DNA of 64,000 bases from an uncultured Cohaesibacter sp. (GCF_963662805.1 NZ_OY759863.1:248001-312000); one strand, 5' to 3'; shown: positions 36,338 to 45,314, numbered from the stretch's first letter. The notes: generated from the sequence alone by a model not told the origin. Made by a program: numbers and translations.

Positions 36338-36507
36338 CGGCGCGACACCATGCGATGTACGCAATAGAGCGCAACAATCAGGGCCACGCTGGCAAGACCG
36401 AACCAGAACTCCGCAGTGGCCGACTGGGCTTGCGGAATGGGGCGATCATAAGGTGCAGACACAGCAAGCGTGGGCAGCATGGAAAGCGCAAACATCAGAT
36501 AACGCAT
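36334..36507 (-). CDS. Very small membrane protein after norD (57 aa)
   Basis: A 57-residue protein starting MRYLMFALSMLPTLAVSAPY, which looks like a signal peptide or first helix, followed by one helix (FWFGLASVALIVALYCV). ATG 36507 has AAGGGAAG in front; an upstream ATG at 36525 overlaps the norD stop. Position matches nnrT-like genes; function unknown. Confidence 0.6.
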   Translation of the reverse strand: MRYLMFALSMLPTLAVSAPYDRPIPQAQSATAEFWFGLASVALIVALYCVHRMVSRR

Positions 36508-36521
36508 GGCAATCTTCCCTT

Positions 36522-38420
36522 TCATTGGTCTCTTGTCAGAGTACGATAGATTTCAGGCAGGGCACGCGTAAGGCGTTCCGGATGAGGCAGCAGCGTGAAG
36601 CCACCGCGACCGAAGATGCGAGCGAACCAGTCCTGCCCGTCTTCATCAATGATCACGCCATGCAGTGAGAGGCCCGCCCGCCGCGCTTCACGCACGGCCA
36701 TATGGCTGTCTTCAATGCCATGCTGGCCTTCATAATGGTCAAGGTCGTTGGGTTTGCCATCGGTCAGCACAATCAGCAGCTTTCGAGCCGATGGCTGCTT
36801 CTCAAGCTTGCTCGCAACGTGACGGACTGCGGTGCCAAGACGGGTGAAATGCCCTGGCGTGAGCGAAGCAATATTGTCCGCAATGCTCGCTGACATGGGA
36901 TCGGCGAAATTCTTGACTTCAGTGACAAACACACGATCGCGCTTGAGCGAGGAGAAGCTCCAAATACCAAGATGATCACCTGCCGCATCGACCCCATAGG
37001 CAAGGGCTGTCATGGCATCCTTGGCCACATCGATCACCGAGCTATCGCCAATCGCTGCTTCGGTCGACCGCGAGGTATCGATGAGGAAGGCAACAGACAG
37101 ATCCCGCTCACTCTGGCGTTCATCCTGCCAGATCCGGTCGCTGCCATAGCCCGTCGCCATCAGATCAGTCTGCATGCAGATCACCGCATCCAGATCCAAC
37201 TCATCCCCATCGATCTGGCGCGGCTGGATCTTGCGCCGGGGCCGCAGAGCTTCGAACTGCCTGCGAACCGCCCTGATACGGCGCGGATCCGCAACGAACG
37301 TGTCATCAGCCAGTGGATGCGCCGGTGCTTCCAGAACGCGACAATGCCCGTCCAGATAGTTGCGCGTGCGATGGTCCCACTCGGCATAGATATACTCACC
37401 AGCCAGCTTTTCATGCAGGGCATCGGCTGGCGACAGATCAAGATGGAGCCGCAGCCGAGACGCAACCCGCCTGTCATGCTTGGACAGGGTAATCCGGTCC
37501 TGATCGTCTGCCGCCTTCTGGGCATTGTCGAGATCATCGTCATCCACGCTGCGATTGATATTCATGGACTCGACCCACGACAGGATCGATTCAAAGCGAT
37601 GGATGATAAAACTGTCTTTCCGGTTGGTCTGCTCCTGCTCCTTGCGCTCACCAATCTTGCGCGATGTCGTGGCACCTAAGGGAGCGGTGGCGCTGTCATC
37701 CCCTGTTTCCTCGTGACTGGAAGCCCCAGGGGCTTGACACTCAAAGCTCAACCAGACCGGCACTGTCATGAAGGGCGAGAACCCGCGTGACGCTTCAGTG
37801 GAGGCCGGAAACGTCACCTCCCTGCCTTTGAGTGCGGCGACAACCGCCTCTTCGATCTGCACTTCCAGGCCGCCTTTTGGCAAGGCGCGGCGTCGTTCGA
37901 GATGGAACCGTGACATCTGCGCGAATGATCCGGCCAAACCGGGGCAAGCGTCCAGCGCCCGCTCAATGGCGCATTGATTGGCCATGATCTGAGCCCGGTC
38001 CGACTGGGGGCTCTTTGCACCAAACGAATGCCCCGTAAGATCTGAGTGTCGGTGCAGGGCTGCCAGCGCCGTTAGCCAGAAATAGCAGGCACGATTGAGT
38101 GCCCGATCAGGAAAGGCAGCGATAACCGGTGGCAGTCTCAGACGGTTCCCGTCAAAGCGCGCCACCCATTCCCGATCCCGTTCGGCACCAAGCTTTCGCA
38201 AATGGCTGCGCCGATGCTGCACGACAGTGGCCGCTGACGGTATCAGCTCGACCGAAACGCTGCCACCCAATGCACGGAACAACAGCACAAGACTGGTGCT
38301 CAGCCCTTCGAGAGCAACCGCATCTTCGGGAAAGCCAACCTCGACCCCCATACCACTGGCCATGTCATGCCAAAGGTTGCCGACCGTTTCTTCAGGTTCC
38401 ATCAAATCAAGCAGATGCAT
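36522..38420 (-). CDS. norD: NorD, von Willebrand A domain protein for NO reductase activation
   Basis: About 632 residues with a C-terminal VWA domain: MIDAS-type motif DTSRSTE, later conserved TDGKPNDLD. NorD works with the AAA+ protein NorQ to mature the nitric oxide reductase. ATG 38420 (MHLLDLMEPEE) lies 5 bases after the norQ stop and is preferred over a longer frame overlapping norQ. Confidence 0.93.
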   Translation of the reverse strand: MHLLDLMEPEETVGNLWHDMASGMGVEVGFPEDAVALEGLSTSLVLLFRALGGSVSVELIPSAATVVQHRRSHLRKLGAERDREWVARFDGNRLRLPPVIAAFPDRALNRACYFWLTALAALHRHSDLTGHSFGAKSPQSDRAQIMANQCAIERALDACPGLAGSFAQMSRFHLERRRALPKGGLEVQIEEAVVAALKGREVTFPASTEASRGFSPFMTVPVWLSFECQAPGASSHEETGDDSATAPLGATTSRKIGERKEQEQTNRKDSFIIHRFESILSWVESMNINRSVDDDDLDNAQKAADDQDRITLSKHDRRVASRLRLHLDLSPADALHEKLAGEYIYAEWDHRTRNYLDGHCRVLEAPAHPLADDTFVADPRRIRAVRRQFEALRPRRKIQPRQIDGDELDLDAVICMQTDLMATGYGSDRIWQDERQSERDLSVAFLIDTSRSTEAAIGDSSVIDVAKDAMTALAYGVDAAGDHLGIWSFSSLKRDRVFVTEVKNFADPMSASIADNIASLTPGHFTRLGTAVRHVASKLEKQPSARKLLIVLTDGKPNDLDHYEGQHGIEDSHMAVREARRAGLSLHGVIIDEDGQDWFARIFGRGGFTLLPHPERLTRALPEIYRTLTRDQ

Positions 38421-38424
38421 GGGA

Positions 38425-39213
38425 CTATCCGTAGATGGTTGAAACCAGATCACGTAGAGCTGTCTGCACATCGGGCTCGTCAGTCAGGGGCTCGACGATC
38501 GCGACATTGATGGCCTGATCGATGCCCATGCCTCCGGCGACCAGCTTTGCTGTATAGATCAGCAGGCGTGTCGATACTCCCTCCTCCAGATCCATGCCAG
38601 ACAAGGCCCGAATGTGCCCGGCAAGCCGAACCAAAGGCGCAACGCGCCCCGCTTCCAACCCGCTCTCGCTGGTAATGATGGCGATCTCGCTTTCCGGATC
38701 GGGGAAGTCGAACGACATCGACAAAAACCGTTGTCGGGTTGAAGGCTTCAGCCGCTTGAGCACGTTCTGATAACCCGGATTGTAGGAAGCAACGAGCATG
38801 AAATCTGATGGTGCCACAAGCTCTTCCGCCGTCCGGTCAATCACCAGCGTTCTCCGGCTGTCGGTTAGTGGATGCAGCACAACCGTGACGTCCTTGCGTG
38901 CCTCGACAATTTCGTCAAGATAGCAGATCGCTCCTTCACGAACCGCCCGAGTCAAGGGTCCATCAACCCATTGGGTCTGCCCACCCTTGAGTAGATAGCG
39001 GCCGATGAGATCGGCAGCTGACAGATCATCATGGCAGGCTACCGTGTAGAGCTTCTTGCCCATTCGGGCGGCCATATGCTCGACAAACCGCGTCTTGCCA
39101 CAGCCGGTCGGCCCCTTCAAAAGAAGGGGCAAACCTTTGTCATAGGCCGTTTCGAAGAGATCACATTCCAAACCTGTCGGGCGGTAATAAGGAATCCGGC
39201 CACGCATCTGCAT
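38425..39213 (-). CDS. norQ: NorQ, MoxR-type AAA+ ATPase
   Basis: About 262 residues, with Walker A GPTGCGKT, Walker B CYLDEIVEA and sensor region LVASYNPGYQ. NorQ/CbbQ ATPases activate the NO reductase complex together with NorD. GAGGAG is 6 bases before ATG 39213, while an ATG at 39219 would sit on top of it, so 39213 is chosen. The frame open further upstream overlaps norB and is not used. Confidence 0.94.
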   Translation of the reverse strand: MQMRGRIPYYRPTGLECDLFETAYDKGLPLLLKGPTGCGKTRFVEHMAARMGKKLYTVACHDDLSAADLIGRYLLKGGQTQWVDGPLTRAVREGAICYLDEIVEARKDVTVVLHPLTDSRRTLVIDRTAEELVAPSDFMLVASYNPGYQNVLKRLKPSTRQRFLSMSFDFPDPESEIAIITSESGLEAGRVAPLVRLAGHIRALSGMDLEEGVSTRLLIYTAKLVAGGMGIDQAINVAIVEPLTDEPDVQTALRDLVSTIYG

Positions 39214-39223
39214 ATTCATCTCC

Positions 39224-40573
39224 TCATTCTCCCGGCGCAGGATTGGCCGTGCCCGGTGCAATCACTTCTCGTTTACGCACAACCACCGTTGCATAGATGA
39301 AGGCAAGAGCACCCAGAACCACGGCCGCACCGGCACCAAAGCGCATCAGATAGAAGACCGAAAGGCTGTCCTGCACGTCCATGTAATAGTCGCCAACCAC
39401 GCGCTGCATATGGGTCTGAATGGTCCCGGCAAAAGTCAGCACGAAGGTCATGAAGGCCATACCGCCGGTCATCAGCCAGAAGCTCGCCATATTGATCACC
39501 TGATTGTAGGGATCACGATTGCGCAGCATCGGCATCGCATAGGTGAAGACCGCCAGATTGAGAGCGACATAGGCTCCAAAGAAGGCCAGATGTCCGTGAG
39601 CTGCGGTAATTTGCGTGCCGTGACTGTAGAAGTTCACCCCGTGCAAAGTATGCAAGAACCCCCAGACACCCGCGCCAAAGAAGGCAACGGTCGATGACCC
39701 TAGCGACCACAGAAGCGCGGCCTTGTTGGGATGGTTCTTGCGCCCCTTCCAGACCATGACGAACGCAAACGACATCATCAGGAAGAAGGGGATCACCTCG
39801 AAGGTGGAGAAGATCGAGCCAACCCACTGCCAATATCCGGGCAGACCGATCCAGTAGAAATGATGCCCGGTGCCGAGAATTCCCGAAAAGAGCGCTGTTG
39901 CAACGATGACATAGAGCCATTTTTCGACCACTTCACGGTCAACGCCGGTGAGCTTGAGCATCAGATAGCCAAGGATAGCCGCCATCACCAGTTCCCATGT
40001 GGCCTCCACCCAGAGATGAACCACAAACCACCAGTACATTTTATCAAGGCTGAGGTTTTCGGGGTTGATGAAGGCAAAGATCCAGAGTAGCGACAAAAGC
40101 CACAACCCCATGAGAAGCACGTTCGTGATGGCGGTTTTCCGTCCACCCAGAACCGTCAGAGAAATATTGATCAGGAAGATCACCGCAGCGACCAGAATAC
40201 CGAACTTGACCCAGAGAGGCTGTTCGAGGAATTCACGCCCCTCATGAATGCCGACAAGGTATCCGGCCACGGCCCCCAGCGTTCCGACCATCAACAGCAC
40301 CAGCTGGATATAGGCCAGCTTGACCGAGAAGAGCTCCCGCTCGGATTCCTCGGGCACCAGAAAGTAGGCTGCACCGAAAAATCCGAGCAAAAGCCAGACA
40401 ATCAGGGCATTGGTATGGATCATCCGGATGATGTTGAACGGCACGAGATCGGCCAAAAAGTTGGGCGAGACATAGATCCAGCCCGCAACCAGTCCACCAA
40501 GCACCTGCACGGCGAACAGTGCCATGGCGCAGTAGAAGTAGGCCTTGGCCACCTTTTGAGATTGATATTTCAT
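39224..40573 (-). CDS. norB: Nitric oxide reductase catalytic subunit NorB
   Basis: A 449-residue haem-copper oxidase-like membrane protein with about 12 predicted helices. Conserved NorB segments are visible: RMIHTNALIVWLLLGF, HLWVEATWELVMAAILGY, GTGHHFYWIGLPGYWQW and HGHLAFFGAYVALN, which supply the haem and FeB histidines. It reduces NO to N2O. Partner norC lies 11 bases upstream. Confidence 0.97.
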   Translation of the reverse strand: MKYQSQKVAKAYFYCAMALFAVQVLGGLVAGWIYVSPNFLADLVPFNIIRMIHTNALIVWLLLGFFGAAYFLVPEESERELFSVKLAYIQLVLLMVGTLGAVAGYLVGIHEGREFLEQPLWVKFGILVAAVIFLINISLTVLGGRKTAITNVLLMGLWLLSLLWIFAFINPENLSLDKMYWWFVVHLWVEATWELVMAAILGYLMLKLTGVDREVVEKWLYVIVATALFSGILGTGHHFYWIGLPGYWQWVGSIFSTFEVIPFFLMMSFAFVMVWKGRKNHPNKAALLWSLGSSTVAFFGAGVWGFLHTLHGVNFYSHGTQITAAHGHLAFFGAYVALNLAVFTYAMPMLRNRDPYNQVINMASFWLMTGGMAFMTFVLTFAGTIQTHMQRVVGDYYMDVQDSLSVFYLMRFGAGAAVVLGALAFIYATVVVRKREVIAPGTANPAPGE

Positions 40574-40584
40574 GGTCCTCTCCC

Positions 40585-41037
40585 TTAGCCCGCGTCGTTC
40601 GGCGGCCAGCCTTGTGTGTCGGTATGGTCTGCCCAGCGCAGGAACTCGGCGAGCCCGCGAATTTCTTCATCGGTCAGCTTGAAATTGGGCATCTGCCGGC
40701 GTCCCTCTACGCCAGACGGCTGAGCCTCCATCCAGCCCTTCAAGGTCTCGAACGCCCCTTCGGGGTCATCGGCAACACCCCACCGGGTCATGACATTGCC
40801 AACCTCTGGGGCGAAGTAGGCCCCTTCACCATGAAGCGTGTGGCAATTGATGCAGGAATTTTTCTCCCAGACCCGCTTGCCAAGCACGACTTCTTCTGTC
40901 AGCGGCAACTTGGATGTGGACGTGTTCACCACATAAAGGTGGCTATGCACAGTGAGGGCGATAAAGACGGCAACGAAGAAAAGTGAGCCTCCGTAAAACA
41001 CATTCCTTGCCCGCGATTTTGTCAGTATTTCTGCCAT
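40585..41037 (-). CDS. norC: Nitric oxide reductase cytochrome c subunit NorC
   Basis: A 150-residue membrane-anchored cytochrome c: one N-terminal helix (VFYGGSLFFVAVFIALTV) and a single haem site CINCH. It feeds electrons to NorB. GGAGG lies 7 bases before ATG 41037. First gene of norCBQD, with an Nnr/FNR-type box 62-75 bases upstream. Confidence 0.96.
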   Translation of the reverse strand: MAEILTKSRARNVFYGGSLFFVAVFIALTVHSHLYVVNTSTSKLPLTEEVVLGKRVWEKNSCINCHTLHGEGAYFAPEVGNVMTRWGVADDPEGAFETLKGWMEAQPSGVEGRRQMPNFKLTDEEIRGLAEFLRWADHTDTQGWPPNDAG

Positions 41038-41071
41038 CGACGGCCTCCAAATCACTCGGGTTCACCAAAAC

Positions 41072-41112
41072 AGCTAACCTGGATCGTGAAGGCGAAGTTT
41101 GTGCTGGAACAA
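41072..41112 (-). promoter_or_regulatory. norC promoter with Nnr/FNR-type box
   Basis: TTGTGCTGGAACAA at 41099-41112 fits TTGTG-N4-CACAA with one mismatch. On the minus strand it is followed by a -10-like TTAGCT at 41077-41072, a spacing expected for class II activation. The divergent DUF1858 gene could share the site. Confidence 0.6.
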
Positions 41113-41161
41113 CGTTTGGAGCGATAGCGTCCTTACTATTGGGGGCTGGAGGACAGGTCTG

Positions 41162-41377
41162 ATGACCCGCAAACACCTTGATAGCCCCGACCTCACACTG
41201 GATGAAGTCATGAAGATTTGGCCGCAGACGATCACGGTCTTTCTGCGCCACAAGATGTTATGCGTGGGATGCCTGGTGAATCCGTTTCACACGATTGAAG
41301 ACGCGTGCATCGAATACAAGCTGGATGAAGAAAGCTTTCGAACCGAGTTGCAGCGCGTCATCAACGCTGCTGACTGA
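41162..41377 (+). CDS. DUF1858 domain protein
   Basis: A 71-residue protein that is almost entirely a DUF1858 domain (LTLDEVMKIWPQTITVFLRH) with a CVGC pair near residue 36-39. The family is called hybrid-cluster-protein-associated redox disulphide domain; its biochemical role is not settled. GGAGG precedes ATG 41162. It is divergent from norC, so it is probably induced under the same NO-linked signal, and its 3' end overlaps the regulator gene by 17 bases in convergent orientation. Confidence 0.8.
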   Translation: MTRKHLDSPDLTLDEVMKIWPQTITVFLRHKMLCVGCLVNPFHTIEDACIEYKLDEESFRTELQRVINAAD

Positions 41378-42080
41378 GAAGCATCAGGCCATGCGGGTTG
41401 GTTACGACGATCCGCTTGCGGCGGCTTTTGATCAGCCCCTGCTTCTCCCAACCGCTTAAAAGTCGTGAAACCGTGTGCAAAGTCGTTGCCGTCATTTCCG
41501 ACAGGTCTTGTCTCGTGATTGGAAAATCGACCTCAATGCCGTCTTCAACCTTGCGTCCGGTCTGGTTGATCAGACGCATCAGGGCATTCGCTACTCGCTG
41601 CTCCACCTGTTGCGTTGCCATTTCCACAATCCGCATATTCATCTCACCGACCCGCTTGCCCACGATCTTGTAGGTCTCCGTCGAAAACCCATCATAGTCA
41701 ATTACAAAGCGGTCCCACAGCGACGTCGGCCAACTCAGGATGATGGCCTCCGAAGCGGTGACTGCGGTGGCGGGATAGGTGTCTCGACCAAGAGCTCTGG
41801 CGATACCGAACAGCTGTCCGGATGGAATATGAAGAGAGATGACCTGTTCACCGGTCTCGGTTATGCGGATGACGCGGATATAGCCGTCGAGCAGCATGAA
41901 GAAGCGATCGGCATCGCCGCCTTCCGAAAACACAGCAACACCTTCCCCATATCGCCGGGAACTCGCCTGATCGAGAATTTCACGAATCTCGGTCAGCCCC
42001 AACTTAGAGAATGGCGGGATGTGCGTCAGAAGGCTTTCATCGAGCCTCGGCATCGTCTTGAGCGGCTTTTCGTCTCCCAT
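41361..42080 (-). CDS. Crp/Fnr family regulator of denitrification (Nnr/Dnr type)
   Basis: A 239-residue Crp/Fnr protein: cyclic-nucleotide-binding-like beta barrel (residues about 20-140), long dimer helix, and HTH RQDLSEMTATTLHTVSRLLS. The N-terminus lacks the cysteine cluster of FNR, which fits the NO-responsive NNR/DNR/NnrR group rather than an oxygen sensor. It lies between the nor and nir units, each with an Nnr-type box. ATG 42080 is chosen over a TTG two codons upstream. The precise subgroup cannot be fixed without a tree. Confidence 0.85.
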   Translation of the reverse strand: MGDEKPLKTMPRLDESLLTHIPPFSKLGLTEIREILDQASSRRYGEGVAVFSEGGDADRFFMLLDGYIRVIRITETGEQVISLHIPSGQLFGIARALGRDTYPATAVTASEAIILSWPTSLWDRFVIDYDGFSTETYKIVGKRVGEMNMRIVEMATQQVEQRVANALMRLINQTGRKVEDGIEVDFPITRQDLSEMTATTLHTVSRLLSGWEKQGLIKSRRKRIVVTNPHGLMLLSQQR

Positions 42081-42156
42081 AGCCAATTTCTAGCTGTTCG
42101 AGAGAGCAACTTCCACCGCTCATTTCAAATTGCCATCAGGAAAATCACCAAGAAGG

Positions 42157-42197
42157 TTGTGCCAGCACAACGTTCCCTCGGCTGGTCCAGGTAGCTT
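42157..42197 (+). promoter_or_regulatory. Pseudoazurin-nirK promoter with Nnr/FNR-type box
   Basis: TTGTGCCAGCACAA at 42157-42170 is a perfect TTGTG-N4-CACAA palindrome. A -10-like TAGCTT lies at 42192-42197, giving the spacing of a class II Fnr-type promoter and a leader of about 30 bases before ATG 42237. The regulator gene diverges on the other side. Confidence 0.65.
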
Positions 42198-42236
42198 TGG
42201 GTGCAAGAGATGGATAACCAATGAGGACATAGTCAC

Positions 42237-42668
42237 ATGCTTCGTACTCTGATTGCAGCCGCAATTGTAACGAGCTTCATGGGGGGCAGTTCCCTTGCAG
42301 AAACCTTCGAAGTCAAGATGCTCAACAAGAGCGGCAAGGAGCGGATGGTGTTCGAGCCCGACTTTCTTCGTGTCGCCAGTGGAGACACTGTTCGCTTCAT
42401 CCCCACCGACAAGGGCCACAATGCCGAAACCATCAAAGGGCGGATTCCCGAGGGAGCAGAGCCGTTCGTCGGCAAGATCGGCAAAGAAGTCGAGGTCACG
42501 CTGACAACAAACGGTCTTTATGCGATCGAATGCAAACCACATTTTGCAATGGGTATGGTGATGACCATTGCTGTGGGCGATATCGCTGAAGCTCCGGCTT
42601 CCTTTCTGGAAGGTCGCGTTCCCAAGAAAGCTCTAAAGCGCTTCGAAGAACAGATCTCAAAACTTTGA
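42237..42668 (+). CDS. Pseudoazurin (type 1 copper electron carrier)
   Basis: A 143-residue cupredoxin with signal peptide (MLRTLIAAAIVTSFMGGSSLA). The copper ligands are visible: His in TDKGHNAE and Cys-His-Met in CKPHFAMGM. Pseudoazurin donates electrons to copper nitrite reductase in the periplasm, consistent with nirK directly downstream. Confidence 0.93.
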   Translation: MLRTLIAAAIVTSFMGGSSLAETFEVKMLNKSGKERMVFEPDFLRVASGDTVRFIPTDKGHNAETIKGRIPEGAEPFVGKIGKEVEVTLTTNGLYAIECKPHFAMGMVMTIAVGDIAEAPASFLEGRVPKKALKRFEEQISKL

Positions 42669-42718
42669 GTTGTGATAAGGTTAATTACCTATTTGGAAGC
42701 AAGAGACCGGAGGAAAAA

Positions 42719-43951
42719 ATGCTTGAATCCAAAAATCAAACAAATGTCGATCTGAACCGACGTGCCCTTCTGCGAGGCGGTCTCATGGGAGGAGCTGCAG
42801 CCGTTGCAGTCGGTGCGAGCGCCGCTTCCGTGAAAGCCTCGATGCCACATCTGCGGTCTGTCAATCCTCGCATCCCGTCCGTCCAGTTCGTCGCCGCAGA
42901 AGCCGAAGCACAGACAAAAGCCAAATCAAAGCCGGTCGATCTCTCGGGCTATACCCGCATCAAACAGGAGCTTGTCGACCCACCTTTCGCGCCAAAGCAT
43001 GATCAAGTGGCAAAAGGTGGGCCCAAGATTGTCGAGATCGAACTGGTGACCGAAGAACGCCTGATCACGGTCGATGAAGACACCGGAGCCAGCATCTGGG
43101 CCTTGACCTACAACGGCTCGGTTCCCGGACCGCTCATCATTGTGCACGAGGGCGATTATGTAGAACTCACTCTACGCAACCCCGAAACCAGCATCATGGA
43201 ACACAACATCGACTTCCATGCATCGACCGGCGCTCTGGGTGGCGGTGGCTTGACGCACGTCTATCCGGGCGAAGAAGCCGTCCTGCGCTGGAAAGCAACC
43301 AAACCTGGCTGCTTCACATATCACTGCGCACCAGGTGGAGCGATGATCCCTTACCATGTCACCCATGGCATGAATGGTGCCGTGATGGTTCTGCCCCGCG
43401 ACGGCCTCAAGGACAAAGAGGGCAATCCGCTGCGTTACGACAAGATCGCCTACATCGGCGAGCAGGACTTCTATTTGCCGCAAGACGAGAATGGCGACTA
43501 TAAAACCTACGAATCCGCAGGAGATGACTACGGCGACAGCGTCGACGCAATGCGCACATTGGTTCCGACCCATTCGGTCTTTAATGGTTCGGTTGGAGCG
43601 CTAACGGGCGACAATGCTCTGCGCGCCAAAGTCGGAGAGACCGTCCTGATGATCCACAATCAGGCAAACCGTGACACCCGCCCGCATCTCATCGGCGGAC
43701 ATGGCGATTTTGTCTGGGAAGCAGGATCCTTTTCTGACGCGCCTCAAACCGGCCTTGAAAGTTGGTTCATTCGCGGCGGCAGTGCCGGAGCGGCCATGTA
43801 TACCTTCAAGCAGCCCGGCATCTACGCCTATGTGAACCACAATCTCATCGAGGCCGCCTTACTCGGAGCCACGGCGCACTTCGTCGTGGACGGCGAGTGG
43901 GATAATGCCTTGATGGAACAGGTCGTGGCACCTCGATCCACCCAAGTCTAG
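42719..43951 (+). CDS. nirK: Copper-containing nitrite reductase NirK
   Basis: A 410-residue two-domain cupredoxin enzyme with a Tat signal (NRRALLRGG). Type 1 copper ligands are about His162, Cys203, His213 and Met218; type 2 ligands His167, His202 and a later His in PTHSVFNG. The CAPGGAMIPYH spacing has one more residue than in some class I enzymes, as seen in other alphaproteobacteria. It reduces nitrite to NO in the periplasm. GGAGGAAAAA directly precedes ATG 42719. Confidence 0.97.
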   Translation: MLESKNQTNVDLNRRALLRGGLMGGAAAVAVGASAASVKASMPHLRSVNPRIPSVQFVAAEAEAQTKAKSKPVDLSGYTRIKQELVDPPFAPKHDQVAKGGPKIVEIELVTEERLITVDEDTGASIWALTYNGSVPGPLIIVHEGDYVELTLRNPETSIMEHNIDFHASTGALGGGGLTHVYPGEEAVLRWKATKPGCFTYHCAPGGAMIPYHVTHGMNGAVMVLPRDGLKDKEGNPLRYDKIAYIGEQDFYLPQDENGDYKTYESAGDDYGDSVDAMRTLVPTHSVFNGSVGALTGDNALRAKVGETVLMIHNQANRDTRPHLIGGHGDFVWEAGSFSDAPQTGLESWFIRGGSAGAAMYTFKQPGIYAYVNHNLIEAALLGATAHFVVDGEWDNALMEQVVAPRSTQV

Positions 43952-43987
43952 TCCCCGGGGAGCAAGACCAAGCCAAGGACCACGACC

Positions 43988-44746
43988 ATGAACAGCGTCA
44001 CCAAAGTCCCCCGCGTCAGGATCGGACAAAGAAACACATTCATCCTGTGTGTGGTGATGCTGTGCCTCGCCGGAGCGATATACTTGATGTATCGCTCCGG
44101 CGCTCTTCCCAATCCTGCCTATGTACCTCAAATGGCTGAAAAGCCGATTCAATTGCCCGATGGTCGCGTAATCCTTGTCCAGAAATACGAAGTCTCCGTT
44201 GCTGAATGGAATGTCTGTCATGCCGAAGGCTCCTGTTCGGAGGAGTTGCGCCCGAAGCGAGGCATGAGCGCAACAGAGACGCCTGCCACCGAGTTGAATT
44301 ATCTCGACATCCGCCAGTATGTTGATTGGATCTCCCAACGAGCCAACCATCCGTTCCGCCTGCCAACCACGCAGGAATGGGAGCACATGGCGCGGGATGT
44401 CTTGCCAGAAAAGCCAGATCCGATCTTCACAGATCCGTCCCTTCGCTGGGCATCAGATTATCTCATCTCAGATCGAAAACCGCGTAGCCTCAAAAAGAAA
44501 GGCAGCTTCTCGGTCAACCTTCAGGGCGTAGCCGATCTGGACGGCAGCGTCTGGGAATGGACCGATGATTGCTATGCAGGCGAAAATGGCAAGACATCCA
44601 AGGAGCGATGCCCTGCCTTCTATGTTGCCGGAGAACATATCGCCGTCATTCCGTTTCTAGTCAGGGATCCTGCCAGAGGCGGCTGCGCTGTGGGAACTCC
44701 TCCGCCTCATCTGGGGTTCAGGCTGGTGACCGACAAGATGCTTTAA
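43988..44746 (+). CDS. nirV: NirV, formylglycine-generating-enzyme-like protein
   Basis: A 252-residue protein with an N-terminal anchor helix (FILCVVMLCLAGAIYLMY) and a SUMF1/FGE-type domain (MARD... SVWEWTDDCY... LGFRLVTD). nirV follows nirK in several denitrifiers; its role is unknown. The gap to nirK is 36 bases. Confidence 0.9.
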   Translation: MNSVTKVPRVRIGQRNTFILCVVMLCLAGAIYLMYRSGALPNPAYVPQMAEKPIQLPDGRVILVQKYEVSVAEWNVCHAEGSCSEELRPKRGMSATETPATELNYLDIRQYVDWISQRANHPFRLPTTQEWEHMARDVLPEKPDPIFTDPSLRWASDYLISDRKPRSLKKKGSFSVNLQGVADLDGSVWEWTDDCYAGENGKTSKERCPAFYVAGEHIAVIPFLVRDPARGGCAVGTPPPHLGFRLVTDKML

Positions 44747-45266
44747 GCCTCGCGAAGACCACCATCGTCTTTGGCATCCGAATTGCGCCCGCCAAGACGA
44801 GCTTCGAAATCCCTCGAATGGCCGTTCCTGCCGATAGCATCAGAACTCTCGTATCTGGGGACATGTCCACTTACCGCCCATTCCGTTGAAAAAGGCCCGC
44901 ACTCAAATTTCCTACCAAAATTCTGGAATTTGATTTCTCATATTGGCGCTGGAGAAAACCGAAATCCAGATTTTCTAGATCACAGGAATGAAGTTCTACA
45001 AAACCTGACGTGAAGTAGTGACCATCGACTATTTCAACGGAATCCGCCCGGTACAGACCTATTGTGCGGTCGGTGAACAATCGCTCATTGCAATTCGTGT
45101 AAATCGGCCAGCGCCGAGCTACTTGGTTTAAATGCATCCCTTGCAGGTTGAAGCTTTCAGTCAGCTCCAGTCAACATGAAAGAATTGAAGAAAGCCGTGG
45201 AAAGGGCCATAGACCTTTGCATAGGTATGTTTAGCAAATTTGGGGGATCTTGCGGGGCATCGCAAT
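44747..45266. other. Intergenic region left of the tRNA-Ser island
   Basis: About 520 bases without a gene that can be supported. A minus-strand frame of 88 codons (44871-45137) matches no family known to me. Because attL lies at 45315, this should be the sequence that originally followed the tRNA-Ser gene. Confidence 0.35.
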
Positions 45267-45310
45267 CCAAGCGATTGAGTTTGAAATATAAATTCAAATT
45301 TATCGCTTGG
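45267..45310. repeat. Long inverted repeat next to attL
   Basis: CCAAGCGAT (45267-45275) pairs with ATCGCTTGG (45302-45310), and inside it TTTGAA pairs with TTCAAA, giving an extended hairpin four bases outside attL. Before insertion it would have lain just past the tRNA-Ser 3' end and may be that gene's terminator, although a T-tract is lacking. Confidence 0.65.
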
Positions 45311-45314
45311 AAAA

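Noticed and set aside
44871..45137. Minus-strand frame of 88 codons after nirV
   Set aside because: No family, no clear ribosome binding site, isolated position.
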